64,000 nt of DNA from an uncultured Lactobacillus sp. (lineage in GTDB: Bacteria; Bacillota; Bacilli; Lactobacillales; Lactobacillaceae): contig CAMLHK010000002.1 in the NCBI GenBank assembly GCA_946479925.1, positions 40,683 through 104,682 of the forward strand, given 5' to 3'. The position numbers and the translations under genes were made by a program. Under the pieces are notes generated by a model that worked only from the letters and a program-made list of their open reading frames with translations, was not told the origin of the DNA and searched no databases. This document shows, piece after piece, positions 1 through 11,743 of this stretch; within the stretch, counting starts at the first letter, position 1; the number at the start of each line of letters is the position of its first letter.

Positions 1-1
1 T

Positions 2-763
2 CTTGAAGGAGCGCAGTACATCGATCAACATACTGATGCTGATATTATTGATATTAATATGGGTTGCCCCGTTCCTAAAATCACTAAGACTGATGCAGGT
101 TCAAAATGGCTTTTGGACTCAAATAAGATCTACCAAATGGTTCATAAGGTAGTTCAGAATGTTTCTAAGCCCGTTTCAGTTAAGATGCGAATTGGCTGGG
201 ATCGAAAACATATTTTTGCAGTTGAGAATGCCTTAGCTGCACAAGAAGCCGGCGCAAGTATGATTGCAATGCACGGGCGAACCCGTAAGCAGATGTATGC
301 TGGTGACGCAGACTGGGAAACACTTCATGATGTTGCTCAAGTGCTTGATATTCCATTTTTGGCTAATGGTGATATTGCTACGCCAGAGCTTGCCCAAAAG
401 GCATTAGATGAAATTGGATGTACTGGTGTCATGATTGGCCGAGCTGCTTTGGGTAATCCTTGGATGGTCAAAGATATGGTCCATTACTTGGAAACAGGTG
501 AAAAATTATCGCCTCAAACAGTTCGTGAACGTGTAGCGACTGCTGAGCATCAACTCCAAGGCTTAGTTGAGCTTAAAGGTGAAAAGATTGCTGTGCCGGA
601 ATTTCGCCAACAAGCTGCATATTATTTAAAAGGAATTCCCCGTTCAGCACGGACTCGTGCTAAAATAAATGAAGTTTGGACTGCACAAGAAGTCTACGAT
701 TTACTTGACAATTTTGTTGATGAGTATGAAAAGAGACAGGCACAAAAGGTCGCAAGAAATTAA
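2..763 (+). CDS. dusB: tRNA-dihydrouridine synthase B, 5'-truncated by window edge
   Basis: FMN-dependent enzyme that reduces uridine to dihydrouridine in the D-loop of tRNAs. The reading frame is open from base 2, so the N-terminal part lies outside the window. Seen: the MGCPVPK motif with the catalytic cysteine used by Dus proteins, an MHGRTRKQ motif, and ANGDI...GVMIGRAALGNPW, the FMN-phosphate-binding end of the TIM barrel. The C-terminal helical tRNA-binding domain follows (about the last 80 residues) and the gene ends with an ordinary stop. It lies 26 bases ahead of lysS, the usual lactobacillar arrangement (hslO-dusB-lysS), so the two are probably cotranscribed. The ATG at 59 is internal to the conserved domain and is not the start. 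Confidence 0.95.
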   Translation, partial: LEGAQYIDQHTDADIIDINMGCPVPKITKTDAGSKWLLDSNKIYQMVHKVVQNVSKPVSVKMRIGWDRKHIFAVENALAAQEAGASMIAMHGRTRKQMYAGDADWETLHDVAQVLDIPFLANGDIATPELAQKALDEIGCTGVMIGRAALGNPWMVKDMVHYLETGEKLSPQTVRERVATAEHQLQGLVELKGEKIAVPEFRQQAAYYLKGIPRSARTRAKINEVWTAQEVYDLLDNFVDEYEKRQAQKVARN

Positions 764-789
764 AGTGAAAGATAATGGAGGAAAAATAA

Positions 790-2331
<1,542 letters not shown>

Positions 2332-2405
2332 TATAGATTTTTTCAAGCACTTTAAATTAGCTTGTTTTTCAATTTGACTAATTTTATGGCAAAAGTGTAC
2401 AACTT

Positions 2406-2450
2406 AAAAAGTCTCTTATTATGCTTAATTGTATGAATAGGAGACTTTTT
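2406..2450 (+). terminator. Intrinsic terminator downstream of lysS
   Basis: The arms AAAAAGTCTC (2406-2415) and GAGACTTTTT (2441-2450) are perfectly complementary and the pairing extends inward by about five more pairs (one G-U), leaving a loop around 2421-2435. The A-run before and T-run after make it potentially bidirectional. It overlaps the apparent ATG at 2421 of the next open frame, which argues against that ATG as a start. Confidence 0.8.
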
Positions 2451-2486
2451 AAAGTTAAACTATTTTTTATTGAAGGAATACCTGGC

Positions 2487-3149
2487 TTGAATTTTAAAAC
2501 TTTCTTTATGACAATATTTCTTGTAATCTTTGGAATTATTTTAGGCTTTTATTTTAAAGACAAAAAGTATGTTAAGTATGACATTCTAAGGGAAAATATC
2601 GAAGCTAAGAAAAAGGAAGTAATTACTTATTTTCTTGTCTTTTTAGCTGGAATATCAATTGGACTAATGATTATGCTAATTTTTCGATCAGGCTCAGTTT
2701 CTATATTGATAGAATGGATTAGCAGCATAGGAACATGGGCAGCTGTAGTTGTTTCTTTATGGCTCGCAACCGGAAGAAAATCAAGACTTAAAGTAAATCA
2801 TGGTCAAGATATTGTTAAGCTAAAACGGAAAGAAATTTGTTTTGTGGCTTACAATTTGAGTGATAAATCACTGAGTTTAGAGTTTTATGGAGTTAAGAAG
2901 CCTGATGATGAAATGTATAGTAGACCTTGTGATCTGAAGCCTGAGGTAGTAAACGCAGGTGAATTTCAAACAAAAAGTTTAGAGCTTGATTTTATTCAAA
3001 GTAGTTTGAATATAAACGATAGCTATGAAGGAGATATTATATCTTGCTTTGCTGAACCAGATGGTAGGCTACATTGTGAAGTAATCAGTTGGAAAGAGGA
3101 AATGTCCAAATTTAAAAAATTAAATCAAAATATCAAAGCCATGCATTAA
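2487..3149 (+). CDS. Unknown membrane protein, three predicted TM segments
   Basis: No family recognised. With a TTG start at 2487 the protein has 220 residues: TM helices at about 5-23, 45-66 and 73-94, then a soluble C-terminal half of about 125 residues rich in charged residues and beta-like segments. The frame is open from an ATG at 2421, but that ATG sits in the loop of the lysS terminator and has no ribosome site. TTG 2487 has GAAGGAA about 10 bases upstream and begins just before the first hydrophobic segment. Codon use is more AT-rich than lysS. No obvious operon partner. Existence as a gene is likely; the start is an inference. Confidence 0.6.
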   Translation: MNFKTFFMTIFLVIFGIILGFYFKDKKYVKYDILRENIEAKKKEVITYFLVFLAGISIGLMIMLIFRSGSVSILIEWISSIGTWAAVVVSLWLATGRKSRLKVNHGQDIVKLKRKEICFVAYNLSDKSLSLEFYGVKKPDDEMYSRPCDLKPEVVNAGEFQTKSLELDFIQSSLNINDSYEGDIISCFAEPDGRLHCEVISWKEEMSKFKKLNQNIKAMH

Positions 3150-3230
3150 TAAATCATATAAAATTCTGTTCAGTTGACCTCAAAAGCAAGCTTAATTGAA
3201 GATAAAAGTTAGTTAATTATAATTACTGTA

Positions 3231-3261
3231 AAAAAGAATCCTTAAAGAAGGATTCTTTTTT
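3231..3261. terminator. Bidirectional intrinsic terminator
   Basis: Left arm AAAAAGAATCCTT (3231-3243) pairs with AAGGATTCTTTTT (3248-3260) around a 4-base loop; A-run and T-run flank it on both sides. It serves the plus-strand membrane protein gene and the minus-strand DUF2785-like gene that converge here. Confidence 0.85.
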
Positions 3262-3268
3262 AGTTTGC

Positions 3269-4003
3269 CTACAATGTAAAACCCATTTTTTCGTTGTAGG
3301 CAGTTATTTTCGAAAGTAGATTATCTTGAACTTCCTTATTGGTAGAAAAATAAAAATACCAATTTTGTAATAACCTAAACCACGAACTCAAGCAATACCA
3401 GTTAGCACGATCATCGTGTAAAAGCTGCTGATAAATTTTCTTATCGAAATCGTCAACAAATGGATTTTTTAAATTTTGGAAAATGCTCGTAATTACTTCA
3501 AATATTGCACTTACACTCTTAGGCTTGAAATCATGGTGACTCAAAGTAGCACCCAGAAAATCACTTCCATGTGCGACACTGTGTGCCCAACCCTTGTTTG
3601 TCACATAGCCACGAAAATCTTTTTCTTCTTTTAGATACCTAATGCTCCAGTCAAAAAGTAATTGACGTTCACTATCTGTTAAGATCGGTTTGTCATTATC
3701 TGATTCTAAAATGAGTGCGCCAAGTAGGGCACTGAAAGTTCTTAGAAAAACGGCATCGTTTTCTGGTTGATTAATTTGTCTAAAAGACCTCTGTTCTGAA
3801 TAAAACTGTCGATAATTACCTGAATCTGTTTTTGTTTAAATGCATTTTCTGAAAAGCCGCGTGCAAAGAGGGTGTAGACAAGGTTATCTCTAATATGTGG
3901 ATTCAAATTGCCAATATTGTCTAAATAAGAATTGAATCTGCTCATTAGTAAAAACGAGCTTTCCTTCTGGCAGATCAACTAATTGCTCCAATTCATTTTG
4001 CAT
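3269..4003 (-). pseudogene. DUF2785-like gene broken by two compensating frameshifts
   Basis: Read on the minus strand from ATG 4003 (ribosome site AAAGGAAC just upstream) the frame starts MQNELEQLVDLPEGK and runs to about 3905, where it meets stops. The homologous reading continues one frame over (VYTLFARGFSENAF) to about 3777, then returns to the first frame (AVFLRTFSALLGALILESD) and runs to the stop at 3269. The first break behaves as one extra base (or two missing) near 3903; the second as one missing A in the TTT run at 3775-3777. The net frame is zero and the restored length is about 244 codons, close to my memory of the DUF2785 family, whose function is unknown. Either a recent pseudogene or sequencing errors. 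A fragment spanning 3269-3604 could still be made from an internal GTG. Confidence 0.75.
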
Positions 4004-4089
4004 AATTGTTCCTTTAAATCTATAAGTGTATTTTAGCTATAATTATATAATAATCGGAGATTTTTTGGTGATTTTTTTAAAAAAGGGGG

Positions 4090-4117
4090 TTGAAAAACAT
4101 AACTGATTTGCTATAAT
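4090..4117 (+). promoter_or_regulatory. Promoter of the tRNA-Gly/tRNA-Pro unit
   Basis: TTGAAA (4090-4095), 16-base spacer, TATAAT (4112-4117). Transcription would begin a few bases before tRNA-Gly at 4131. Confidence 0.75.
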
Positions 4118-4130
4118 AATATTTGTTCTT

Positions 4131-4202
4131 GCGGAAGTAGTTCAGTGGTAGAACATCACCTTGCCATGGTGGGGGTCGCGGGTTCGAATCCCGTCTTCCG
4201 CT
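4131..4202 (+). tRNA. tRNA-Gly (anticodon GCC)
   Basis: Complete cloverleaf: acceptor GCGGAAG/CTTCCGC, D-arm GTTC-AGTGGTA-GAAC, anticodon stem TCACC/GGTGG (one G-U pair) with loop TTGCCAT giving anticodon GCC, T-arm with TTCGAAT loop, discriminator T. No CCA is encoded. A good promoter lies just upstream. Confidence 0.97.
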
Positions 4203-4211
4203 CTAAAAAAT

Positions 4212-4238
4212 AAAAACTCACCGCGCGGTGAGTTTTTT
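4212..4238 (+). terminator. Terminator between the two tRNA genes
   Basis: AAAAACTCACC (4212-4222) pairs with GGTGAGTTTTT (4227-4237) around a GCGC loop, ending in a run of seven T. It sits between tRNA-Gly and tRNA-Pro, and no separate promoter for tRNA-Pro is evident, so the downstream tRNA may depend on read-through or on processing of this hairpin. Confidence 0.8.
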
Positions 4239-4245
4239 TAATAAA

Positions 4246-4319
<74 letters not shown>

Positions 4320-4327
4320 TAAATGAG

Positions 4328-4371
4328 ATTCCGCTATATCATGGCTTAAGCATTGGTATAGCGGAATTTTT
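4328..4371 (+). terminator. Terminator after tRNA-Pro
   Basis: ATTCCGCTATA (4328-4338) pairs with TATAGCGGAAT (4357-4367); the apical part can form a second small hairpin; T-run follows. Confidence 0.8.
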
Positions 4372-4455
4372 TCTGAAGTTAGCTCAAATAGGAAATATAT
4401 AAGCCTGGAAAAATTAATAAAAAACTTGAAGCATAGCAAATAAAGGAGATTTTGT

Positions 4456-5034
4456 ATGATAATCAACAAAAAAGATTGGAATAACTACCTTAATAAAAAG
4501 GAGTTAGTGAAAATTTATGGGAAATCACAAGATAGTTATATATTTGCAGTAGGATATATGATTGCCGATCTAGGACAATACTATATCTTTGAAGTTGTAG
4601 ACGATGTTGGCAGTTTAGATAGTTATGTTTTATATAAAAAGACAGAAATTGAAAAATTAGTATGTAATGATAGTCATACAAGGATGTTTGATTTCTATAT
4701 TGACTACCTAAAAAAACAAGATGAATATGATAGATTAAACTTACAAAAAGTATATAATGGTATTCCACATAATGATATCATTACTTTATTAAATTATTGT
4801 TGTAATTACGGCTTTTATGTCACCATAGCTGAATCTGAAGATGAATATGAGGAAACTGTAAAAATAATTTCTGTTGACACGCAAAAGGTATTGATTGATC
4901 AAACAGAATATTGTAAAGACCATAATTTGATGGACGAGGTTAGATCCGCCCCAATCAAAATCGCTAATATCCTGACATTAGATATTATTAGTAAAGAGAA
5001 TTTTTTGTATGAACAATATCTTAAGCAAAAATAG
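4456..5034 (+). CDS. Unknown cytosolic protein, AT-rich accessory gene
   Basis: 192 residues, no recognised family. AAAGGAG lies 8 bases before the ATG. No signal peptide or TM segment. The N-terminal third (LVKIYGKSQDSYIFAVGYMI...YYIFEVVDDVG...SYVLYKKTEIEKL) has an alternating beta-strand pattern that could be a small barrel, followed by helical segments and a second beta-rich part (residues about 125-160). The gene is isolated directly downstream of tRNA genes, has AT-rich codon use and a high Tyr/Asp/Asn/Ile content unlike the core genes, all consistent with acquisition. No operon partner. Confidence 0.65.
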   Translation: MIINKKDWNNYLNKKELVKIYGKSQDSYIFAVGYMIADLGQYYIFEVVDDVGSLDSYVLYKKTEIEKLVCNDSHTRMFDFYIDYLKKQDEYDRLNLQKVYNGIPHNDIITLLNYCCNYGFYVTIAESEDEYEETVKIISVDTQKVLIDQTEYCKDHNLMDEVRSAPIKIANILTLDIISKENFLYEQYLKQK

Positions 5035-5376
5035 TTAGTTAAATTTATTCGCACAAATTTAATTATAAATAAGGTTAATTGATTACATACGATTTCTGAA
5101 ATTGATTAGTAAGTGAATAGAAATTTATATTACTCGTACCTAAACTAATCTACTTATATAGTGAATCTTTTGCTACAATCAAGGTATTTTGTTTAACGAA
5201 AATAAAACATTTGTAAAAGCACTTATATTAAGAAAATTGAAATTCGCATCATTAGCTAGTCTTTGCTATAATGGTGGCAATGTTTTTACGCTAAAAGCAC
5301 TTTACTTGAAACAAAATATTTTACAATTCAGCCAAAAAGTTTATAGTGGATACACATCGTTTTTAAAGGTGGTGCT
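5035..5376 (+). promoter_or_regulatory. clpC upstream region with two similar extended -10 promoters
   Basis: The region holds no gene. Two related segments are visible: one around 5167-5222 with TTTGCTACAAT and one around 5262-5303 with TTTGCTATAATGG. Each has a TG before the hexamer (TGC-TACAAT at 5171-5179 approximately; TGC-TATAAT at 5264-5272) and each is followed by a TTT-ACG stretch and an AAAAGCACTT element (5216-5225 approximately and 5294-5303). The layout looks like a duplicated promoter. I see neither a CtsR heptad repeat (GGTCAAA) nor a CIRCE element, which are the usual heat-shock controls for clpC. Confidence 0.5.
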
Positions 5377-7884
5377 ATGATGAAAAAATCCTATACCAAA
5401 AGTGCAAATCAAGTTTTAGAAATTGCACGTGAACAGGCACAGAGCTTTCATCATCGTTTAATCGGTACGGAACACGTACTGCTTGCGATGGTAATCGAAT
5501 CTGATGGTGAAGCTGGTAAAAACCTGCGTGCATGGGGCGCAACGCCAACGGCTATCCGTGAAGAAATTGAACGCTATACTGGCTATGGCTCGGCAGGTAA
5601 ATCTACTTATATGGAAATGTCACCTCGGTTGAGTATGGCATTATCTTATGCAGGAATCTTAGCTGAACGTGAAGGTTCAGCTCAAATTAAAACCAGTCAT
5701 ATTTTGCTTGGTTTGATTCTCAATGAACAGATTCTTGCTTCTGTCATTTTACGAAATTTGAACATAGATCTTCCTGGTTTGCGCAATGATTTATTACACT
5801 CGCTAGGTGAAGATATCGATAATATTGATGATAATGATCAATCTGATAATAGTGGTTGGTCGAGTTTTAATGGTGCGGATTATAGTAATTCCACTAATTC
5901 GCAAAGTAAAACGCCAACCCTTGATCAAGTGTCAGTTAACTTAAATGAACGAGCAGAAAATGGCAAAATCGATCCGGTGATTGGGCGAGATAAAGAAGTC
6001 GCTCGTGTAATTGAAATTTTATCTAGACGTAACAAGAATAACCCTGTTCTAATCGGTGAGCCGGGAGTCGGTAAGACGGCTGTTGCTGAAGCGATTGCGA
6101 CAGCAATAGTTAATAAAAAAGTGCCGCATGACTTAATGGACAAAAAAGTCATCTCACTTGATTTGGGAGGCCTTGTTGCTGGTACTAAATATCGTGGTGA
6201 GTTTGAAGATCGACTGAAAAAAATCATCAAAGAAATTGTTGATGACGGAACAATTATTCTGTTTGTTGACGAAATGCATACCTTAATTGGTGCTGGTGGA
6301 GCCGAAGGATCAATTGATGCAGCTAATATTTTGAAGCCATCACTTGCACGTGGTGACATTCAAATGATAGGTGCAACAACTTTTGACGAGTACCAAAAGT
6401 ATGTTGAAAAAGATCAAGCATTAGCACGTAGATTTCAAATAGTGCGTCTAAATGAACCTTCTAAGGAAGAGACACTAGCTATTTTAAGTGGTTTGAAACC
6501 AAAATATGAGAAGTTTCACCATGTCACAATTACTGACGCGGCCCTTGAGAATGCAATTGATTTATCAAGTCGCTATATTTCTAACCGTTATTTGCCGGAT
6601 AAAGCAATTGACTTAATTGATGAAGCTAGTGCAGCTGTCAAAATCAACTCTGGTAAGGGCTCAAATAACCAGCTGGTTCAACTTAATGAACAAATTAAAA
6701 AAGTTATAGAGCAAAAAAATCAAGCTGCGATTAATCAGAATTTTGTCAAAGCGGCTCAGCTTCAAGATAGACAAAACAGCTTGCAATTACGCCAAGATAA
6801 GTTAAACGCTAAATTGGAAAGTGCGACTAGTAAAAAGTCTACAGTGCAACCAGAAGATATTGCTAAGGTAGTTTCAAACTGGACAGGCGTACCTGTTACT
6901 CAAATGAATCGTGATGAATCAAAGCATCTGGCTAATCTGGAGGCAGATTTGCATAAGCGCATTATCGGACAAGAGGATGCAGTTCGTGCAGTTAGTCGCG
7001 CAGTTCGTCGTAGTAGGAGTGGAATTAAGGATGAAAATCGTCCAATCGGTTCATTTCTATTCTTAGGCCCAACAGGTGTTGGTAAGACAGAACTAGCCAA
7101 AGCAATTGCAGCTTCAATCTTTGGTTCAGAGAATAACTTAATCAGAATTGATATGTCTGAATACATGGATCAAATTGCTAATAGTAAGCTGATTGGCTCA
7201 GCTCCAGGCTATGTCGGCTATGATGAAGGTGGACAATTATCCGAACAGGTTCGTCGCCACCCATATTCTGTAGTTTTGCTCGATGAAGTTGAAAAAGCCC
7301 ATCCTGATGTTTTTAACCTGCTATTGCAAGTACTTGACGATGGCTTTTTAACCGATTCAAAAGGACGCAAAGTAGACTTTAAGAATACAATTATTATTAT
7401 GACTTCCAACTTAGGCTCGCGTTCTTTATTTGATACCAAAGAAGTCGGCTTTAATGCTGACAATTCAAGCCAAGTTGAAATGCGAAAAGATCGTGTTCGT
7501 CAAGCGCTTAAACAGTTCTTCCGTCCAGAATTTTTAAACCGAGTTGATGAAACAATCATCTTTGATGAGCTTAACCATCAACAATTACGTCAAATTGTCA
7601 CTCTACTTACTCATAAGTTGATTGTCCGTTTGCAAAAGCAAGGCGTGCAATTGAAAATTTCACGTGCTGCTTTGGATAAAATTGCTAAAGATGGCTATAA
7701 TCCTGAGATGGGTGCAAGACCTTTACGTCGCGCAATTCAAAAGGATATTGAAGACGAAATTGCCTCAAAACTAATTACTGGTGAACTTGGTGATGGCGAT
7801 CTTCTCAAAATTGGTTGTAACCATGACAAATTAAAATTTGAAATAGTTAAAGCAGGACCAAAAAATCTAGTTGGCTCTAAGTAA
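5377..7884 (+). CDS. clpC: ATP-dependent Clp chaperone/unfoldase ClpC
   Basis: AAA+ unfoldase that feeds substrates to ClpP and reactivates aggregates in the cytosol. 835 residues. Seen in order: N-terminal Clp-N double repeat (about 1-145), an Asn/Asp/Ser-rich linker (145-180), first AAA module with Walker A GEPGVGKT (227-234), an M-domain segment with a UVR-like coiled coil (about 430-480), second AAA module with Walker A GPTGVGKT (about 564-571), Walker B VVLLDE, and the D2 C-terminal domain ([10 protein letters not shown]). Start: ATG at 5377 with AAAGGTGG 4-10 bases upstream; ATG 5380 is an alternative. Unlike Bacillus there are no ctsR, mcsA or mcsB genes beside it. Followed by the rpoB promoter. 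Confidence 0.97.
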   Translation: MMKKSYTKSANQVLEIAREQAQSFHHRLIGTEHVLLAMVIESDGEAGKNLRAWGATPTAIREEIERYTGYGSAGKSTYMEMSPRLSMALSYAGILAEREGSAQIKTSHILLGLILNEQILASVILRNLNIDLPGLRNDLLHSLGEDIDNIDDNDQSDNSGWSSFNGADYSNSTNSQSKTPTLDQVSVNLNERAENGKIDPVIGRDKEVARVIEILSRRNKNNPVLIGEPGVGKTAVAEAIATAIVNKKVPHDLMDKKVISLDLGGLVAGTKYRGEFEDRLKKIIKEIVDDGTIILFVDEMHTLIGAGGAEGSIDAANILKPSLARGDIQMIGATTFDEYQKYVEKDQALARRFQIVRLNEPSKEETLAILSGLKPKYEKFHHVTITDAALENAIDLSSRYISNRYLPDKAIDLIDEASAAVKINSGKGSNNQLVQLNEQIKKVIEQKNQAAINQNFVKAAQLQDRQNSLQLRQDKLNAKLESATSKKSTVQPEDIAKVVSNWTGVPVTQMNRDESKHLANLEADLHKRIIGQEDAVRAVSRAVRRSRSGIKDENRPIGSFLFLGPTGVGKTELAKAIAASIFGSENNLIRIDMSEYMDQIANSKLIGSAPGYVGYDEGGQLSEQVRRHPYSVVLLDEVEKAHPDVFNLLLQVLDDGFLTDSKGRKVDFKNTIIIMTSNLGSRSLFDTKEVGFNADNSSQVEMRKDRVRQALKQFFRPEFLNRVDETIIFDELNHQQLRQIVTLLTHKLIVRLQKQGVQLKISRAALDKIAKDGYNPEMGARPLRRAIQKDIEDEIASKLITGELGDGDLLKIGCNHDKLKFEIVKAGPKNLVGSK

Positions 7885-7889
7885 AACAA

Positions 7890-7918
7890 TTGACAAATCA
7901 GTTATCATTTGCTATATT
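7890..7918 (+). promoter_or_regulatory. rpoBC promoter
   Basis: TTGACA (7890-7895), 17-base spacer, TATATT (7913-7918) preceded by TGC (extended -10). It begins only 6 bases after the clpC stop and is one of the strongest consensus promoters in the window. Confidence 0.85.
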
Positions 7919-7924
7919 AGTGCG

Positions 7925-8094
7925 TGATTAAAAGGCTGATTTTCAGGATTTTGCTGATATATTGTCCAGCAGAATAATAAAGGACAAAAACGACAGAGGT
8001 TGTTTTTGTCTTTTTTATGCTTAAAAATCCCGCTTTTTGAAAATGTAACCAAAATGTAATATTAGCTTTCTCTGACAGAAAGGATGTTTTCTCC
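7925..8094 (+). ncRNA. rpoB leader RNA, probable Lacto-rpoB motif
   Basis: About 170 bases separate the promoter from the rpoB start. Weinberg and colleagues described a conserved Lacto-rpoB RNA motif upstream of rpoB in Lactobacillales; position and length fit, although I cannot run a covariance model. The leader contains an intrinsic terminator (7983-8016) between promoter and gene, so full-length mRNA must pass it; this suggests transcription attenuation. The rpoB ribosome site AGAAAGGATG lies near 8077-8086. Confidence 0.55.
7983..8016 (+). terminator. Intrinsic terminator/attenuator inside the rpoB leader
   Basis: GACAAAAAC (7983-7991) pairs with GTTTTTGTC (8002-8010), followed by six T. 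It lies downstream of the rpoB promoter and so can act on rpoB transcripts as well as on clpC read-through. Confidence 0.7.
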
Positions 8095-11000
8095 TTGTTA
8101 AATGGACACGTAGTGAACTTCGGTAAGCATCGAACAAGACGTAGTTTTTCACGTATTAAAGAAGTACTGAAGCTACCTAACTTGACAGATGTTCAAACCG
8201 AATCGTACCAAAACTTTTTGGATGAAGGTATTAAGGAAGTCTTCGACGACATTATGCCGATTAGTGACTTTTCAGGTAAGCTTTCGCTTGAGTACGTTGG
8301 CTATAAACTGCAAAAGCCAAAGTATACTGTTGATGAAGCGCGTGATCACGATGCAACTTACGCTGCACCAATGCACGTTACCTTAAAACTGACTAACCAA
8401 AAAACTGGTGAAATTAAGACCCAAGATGTTTTCTTCGGCGATTTACCTTTAATGACTGAATCTGGTTCATTCATTATCAATGGTGCCGAAAGAGTTATTG
8501 TTTCCCAATTAGTTAGATCACCAAGTGTCTACTATTCTGGCGACTATGATAAGAATGGTCGAGAGATCTTCGGCACAACTGTTATTCCTAACCGTGGTGC
8601 ATGGCTAGAATATGAAACAGATGCTAAGAATGTTTCTTATGTACGTGTTGATCGTACTCGTAAACTGCCCTTGACTGTTTTAATTAGAGCTTTAGGAATT
8701 GGTTCAGATGGCGAAATTATCGATATCTTTGGTGAAAGTGATACTTTGCAATTCACTTTGGATAAAGATGTACACAAGAATCCAGCAGATTCACGTGTTG
8801 CTGAAGCCTTAAAGGATATCTATGAGCGTCTACGCCCAGGTGAACCAAAGACAACTGATTCTTCACGGTCCCTCTTATATGCTCGTTTCTTTGACCCACG
8901 TCGCTACGACTTAGCCCCTGTTGGTCGATACAAGGTTAATAAGAAGTTATCGTTAAAGAACCGTCTCTACGGTCAAACTTTAGCAGAAACTTTAGCTGAC
9001 CCAGATACTGGTGAAATTATTGTTAAGAAGGGTACTGTTGTTACTCATGAAGTAATGGACGGCTTAGAAAAGTATCTTGACCGTGATGACTTCAAGATGG
9101 TTACTTATGAACCTTCAAAAGAAGGCGTCTTACCTGACCCAATTGTTGTTCAAGAAGTTAAGGTATATTCAAAGGCTAACCCTGAACGCGTTGTTAAGTT
9201 GATTTCTAATGGTCACATCGATAAGGACGTTAAATACTTAACTCCAGCAGATATTTTGGCATCAATTAACTACTTCTTCTTATTACAAGATGGTATTGGT
9301 GACACTGATGACATCGATCACTTAGGTAACCGTCGTATTCGTCGTGTTGGTGAATTGTTACAAAATCAATTTAGAATTGGTTTGGCAAGAATGGAACGTG
9401 TTGTTCGTGAAAGAATGTCAATTCAGGATCCTTCAACTGTTACACCACAACAATTAATCAACATTAGACCTATTGTTGCCAGCATCAAAGAATTCTTTGG
9501 TTCATCACAACTTTCACAGTTCATGGACCAACATAACCCGCTTGGCGAATTAACTCACAAGCGTCGTATGTCTGCTTTAGGGCCTGGTGGTTTAACTCGT
9601 GACCGTGCTGGATATGAAGTTCGTGACGTTCACTATACCCAATACGGTCGTCTTTGCCCGATTGAAACTCCTGAAGGACCAAACATCGGGTTAATTAACT
9701 CTCTTGCATCATATGCAGTTATTAACAAATATGGTTTCATTGAAACACCATATCGTCGTGTTTCATGGAAGACGCATAAAGTTACTGATAAGATTGACTA
9801 CTTAACAGCTGATGTAGAAGATAACTTCATTATTGCCGGTGCAAACACTAAATTAAATCCAGATGGTTCTTTCAAGGACGATTTAATTTTGGCACGTCAT
9901 AAGGAAGACAACGTCGAAGTTAGTCCTGATAAGATTGACTACATGGACGTTATTCCTAAGCAAGTTGTTTCGGTTGCGTCTGCATGTATTCCTTTCCTTG
10001 AAAACGATGACTCTAACCGTGCATTGATGGGTGCTAACCAGCAACGTCAGGCTGCCCCATTGATTGATCCACACAGTTGTCTTGTCGGTACTGGTATGGA
10101 ATACCGTGCTGCGCATGACTCTGGTGCTGCAATTGTTGCTAAGGCAGCAGGTACTGTTGAGTACGTTGATGCCAATACAGTTAGAATTAGACGTGCTGAC
10201 GGCACTTTAGATAAATATGTGCTTGAAAAATACCGCCGTTCTAACAACTCCAAGTCATATAACCAAACACCAAATGTTAGATTAGGTGATCAGGTTGAAG
10301 AAGGCGAAGTAATCGTTAATGGTCCAACAATGGATCATGGTGAGCTTGCTTTGGGTCAAAACCCAGTAATTGCCTTCATGACATGGAACATGTACAACTA
10401 TGAAGATGCCATCATGCTTTCAGAGCGTTTAGTTAAGGATGATGTCTACACTTCAATCAGTATTGAAGACTACGAATCTGAAGCTCGTGACACTAAACTT
10501 GGTCCTGAGGAAATTACACGCGAATTACCTAATGTTGGTGAGGATGCACTTAAAGACCTCGATGGTCAAGGAATTGTTCGCATTGGTGCCGAGGTTCATG
10601 ACGGTGACATTTTAGTTGGTAAGGTTACACCAAAGGGTGTGACTGAATTATCCGCTGAAGAACGTTTGCTTCACGCCATCTTTGGTGAAAAAGCACGTGA
10701 AGTACGTGATACATCATTACGTGTACCTCACGGTGGTGGTGGAATCGTTCGCGATGTTAAAGTTTATACTCGTGAAAACGGCGATGAACTTTCCCCAGGT
10801 GTAAATACCCTAGTACGTGTTCATATCGCACAAAAGAGAAAGATTCAAGTCGGAGATAAGATGTCTGGTCGTCACGGTAACAAAGGTACTGTTGCTGCAG
10901 TTGTTCCTGAAGAAGATATGCCATACTTACCAGATGGTACTCCAGTTGATATTTGTTTGAACCCAATGGGTGTTCCTTCACGTATGAACATCGGACAGTT

Positions 11001-11727
11001 ACTCGAGTTGCATTTGGGCTGGGCTGCTAATAGCCTCGGTATCCACGTTGCAACTCCAGCATTTGATGGTGCGAGCGAAAGTGATGTTTGGGATACTGTT
11101 CATAAAGCAGGTATCGATGAAGATGGTAAGACTGTTTTATATGATGGTCGTACCGGAGAACCTTTCCATAACCGTGTTTCCGTCGGAATTATGCACTATC
11201 TGAAATTAACCCACATGGTTGATGATAAGATTCACGCCCGTTCCATTGGGCCTTACTCATTAGTGACCCAACAACCTCTTGGTGGTAAAGCGCAATTTGG
11301 TGGACAGCGTTTCGGTGAAATGGAAGTTTGGGCACTGGAGGCTTATGGTGCTGCATACACATTGCAAGAAATTTTGACTTACAAATCTGATGACGTTGTT
11401 GGTCGTGTAAAGGCATATGAAGCAATTGTTAAGGGTGACAGAATTCCTAAACCTGGTGTTCCTGAATCATTCCGTGTCCTTGTCAAAGAATTACAATCTC
11501 TAGGATTAGATATTCGTGTTCTTGATATGGATCACAATGAAATCGAACTTCGTGACATGGATGATGATTCAAATGAACATTTGAATATTGATACTCTGTC
11601 GAAGATGGCCGAAGAACAACAAAAGAAGAAGTTAGCCGAAGAAACCGCAAAATCTGAAGATGAAGAATCAGCCGAGATTGAAACTCCAGTTGATGAGTCT
11701 GATGATGATAACAAGATTTCTAGATAA
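8095..11727 (+). CDS. rpoB: DNA-directed RNA polymerase subunit beta
   Basis: Beta subunit of RNA polymerase, 1210 residues. Seen: beta lobe, rifampicin pocket [14 protein letters not shown]...[13 protein letters not shown] (from about residue 468) with the usual Q, D, H and S contact residues, [12 protein letters not shown] active-site region, and the C-terminal clamp motif [22 protein letters not shown]. An acidic, Glu/Asp/Ser-rich tail of about 50 residues ends the protein, as in other lactobacilli. TTG start at 8095 chosen by the upstream AGAAAGGATG and by the [13 protein letters not shown]-terminus. Cotranscribed with rpoC 16 bases downstream. The rifampicin pocket looks wild type. Confidence 0.98.
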   Translation: MLNGHVVNFGKHRTRRSFSRIKEVLKLPNLTDVQTESYQNFLDEGIKEVFDDIMPISDFSGKLSLEYVGYKLQKPKYTVDEARDHDATYAAPMHVTLKLTNQKTGEIKTQDVFFGDLPLMTESGSFIINGAERVIVSQLVRSPSVYYSGDYDKNGREIFGTTVIPNRGAWLEYETDAKNVSYVRVDRTRKLPLTVLIRALGIGSDGEIIDIFGESDTLQFTLDKDVHKNPADSRVAEALKDIYERLRPGEPKTTDSSRSLLYARFFDPRRYDLAPVGRYKVNKKLSLKNRLYGQTLAETLADPDTGEIIVKKGTVVTHEVMDGLEKYLDRDDFKMVTYEPSKEGVLPDPIVVQEVKVYSKANPERVVKLISNGHIDKDVKYLTPADILASINYFFLLQDGIGDTDDIDHLGNRRIRRVGELLQNQFRIGLARMERVVRERMSIQDPSTVTPQQLINIRPIVASIKEFFGSSQLSQFMDQHNPLGELTHKRRMSALGPGGLTRDRAGYEVRDVHYTQYGRLCPIETPEGPNIGLINSLASYAVINKYGFIETPYRRVSWKTHKVTDKIDYLTADVEDNFIIAGANTKLNPDGSFKDDLILARHKEDNVEVSPDKIDYMDVIPKQVVSVASACIPFLENDDSNRALMGANQQRQAAPLIDPHSCLVGTGMEYRAAHDSGAAIVAKAAGTVEYVDANTVRIRRADGTLDKYVLEKYRRSNNSKSYNQTPNVRLGDQVEEGEVIVNGPTMDHGELALGQNPVIAFMTWNMYNYEDAIMLSERLVKDDVYTSISIEDYESEARDTKLGPEEITRELPNVGEDALKDLDGQGIVRIGAEVHDGDILVGKVTPKGVTELSAEERLLHAIFGEKAREVRDTSLRVPHGGGGIVRDVKVYTRENGDELSPGVNTLVRVHIAQKRKIQVGDKMSGRHGNKGTVAAVVPEEDMPYLPDGTPVDICLNPMGVPSRMNIGQLLELHLGWAANSLGIHVATPAFDGASESDVWDTVHKAGIDEDGKTVLYDGRTGEPFHNRVSVGIMHYLKLTHMVDDKIHARSIGPYSLVTQQPLGGKAQFGGQRFGEMEVWALEAYGAAYTLQEILTYKSDDVVGRVKAYEAIVKGDRIPKPGVPESFRVLVKELQSLGLDIRVLDMDHNEIELRDMDDDSNEHLNIDTLSKMAEEQQKKKLAEETAKSEDEESAEIETPVDESDDDNKISR

Positions 11728-11743
11728 GTAGGGGGTTAAACTT

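Noticed and set aside
5189-5380. 63-codon plus-strand frame ahead of clpC
   Set aside because: Begins with a non-ATG start without ribosome site, runs through the clpC promoter and overlaps the clpC start.
5925-6359. Minus-strand open frame of 144 codons inside clpC
   Set aside because: Shadow of clpC: serine/isoleucine-rich low-complexity translation, no ribosome site, and the plus strand is a complete AAA+ gene.
9490-9600. Looked for rifampicin-resistance changes in rpoB
   Set aside because: The Q, D, H and S contact residues of the rifampicin pocket have the usual identities; NPLGE is common variation.
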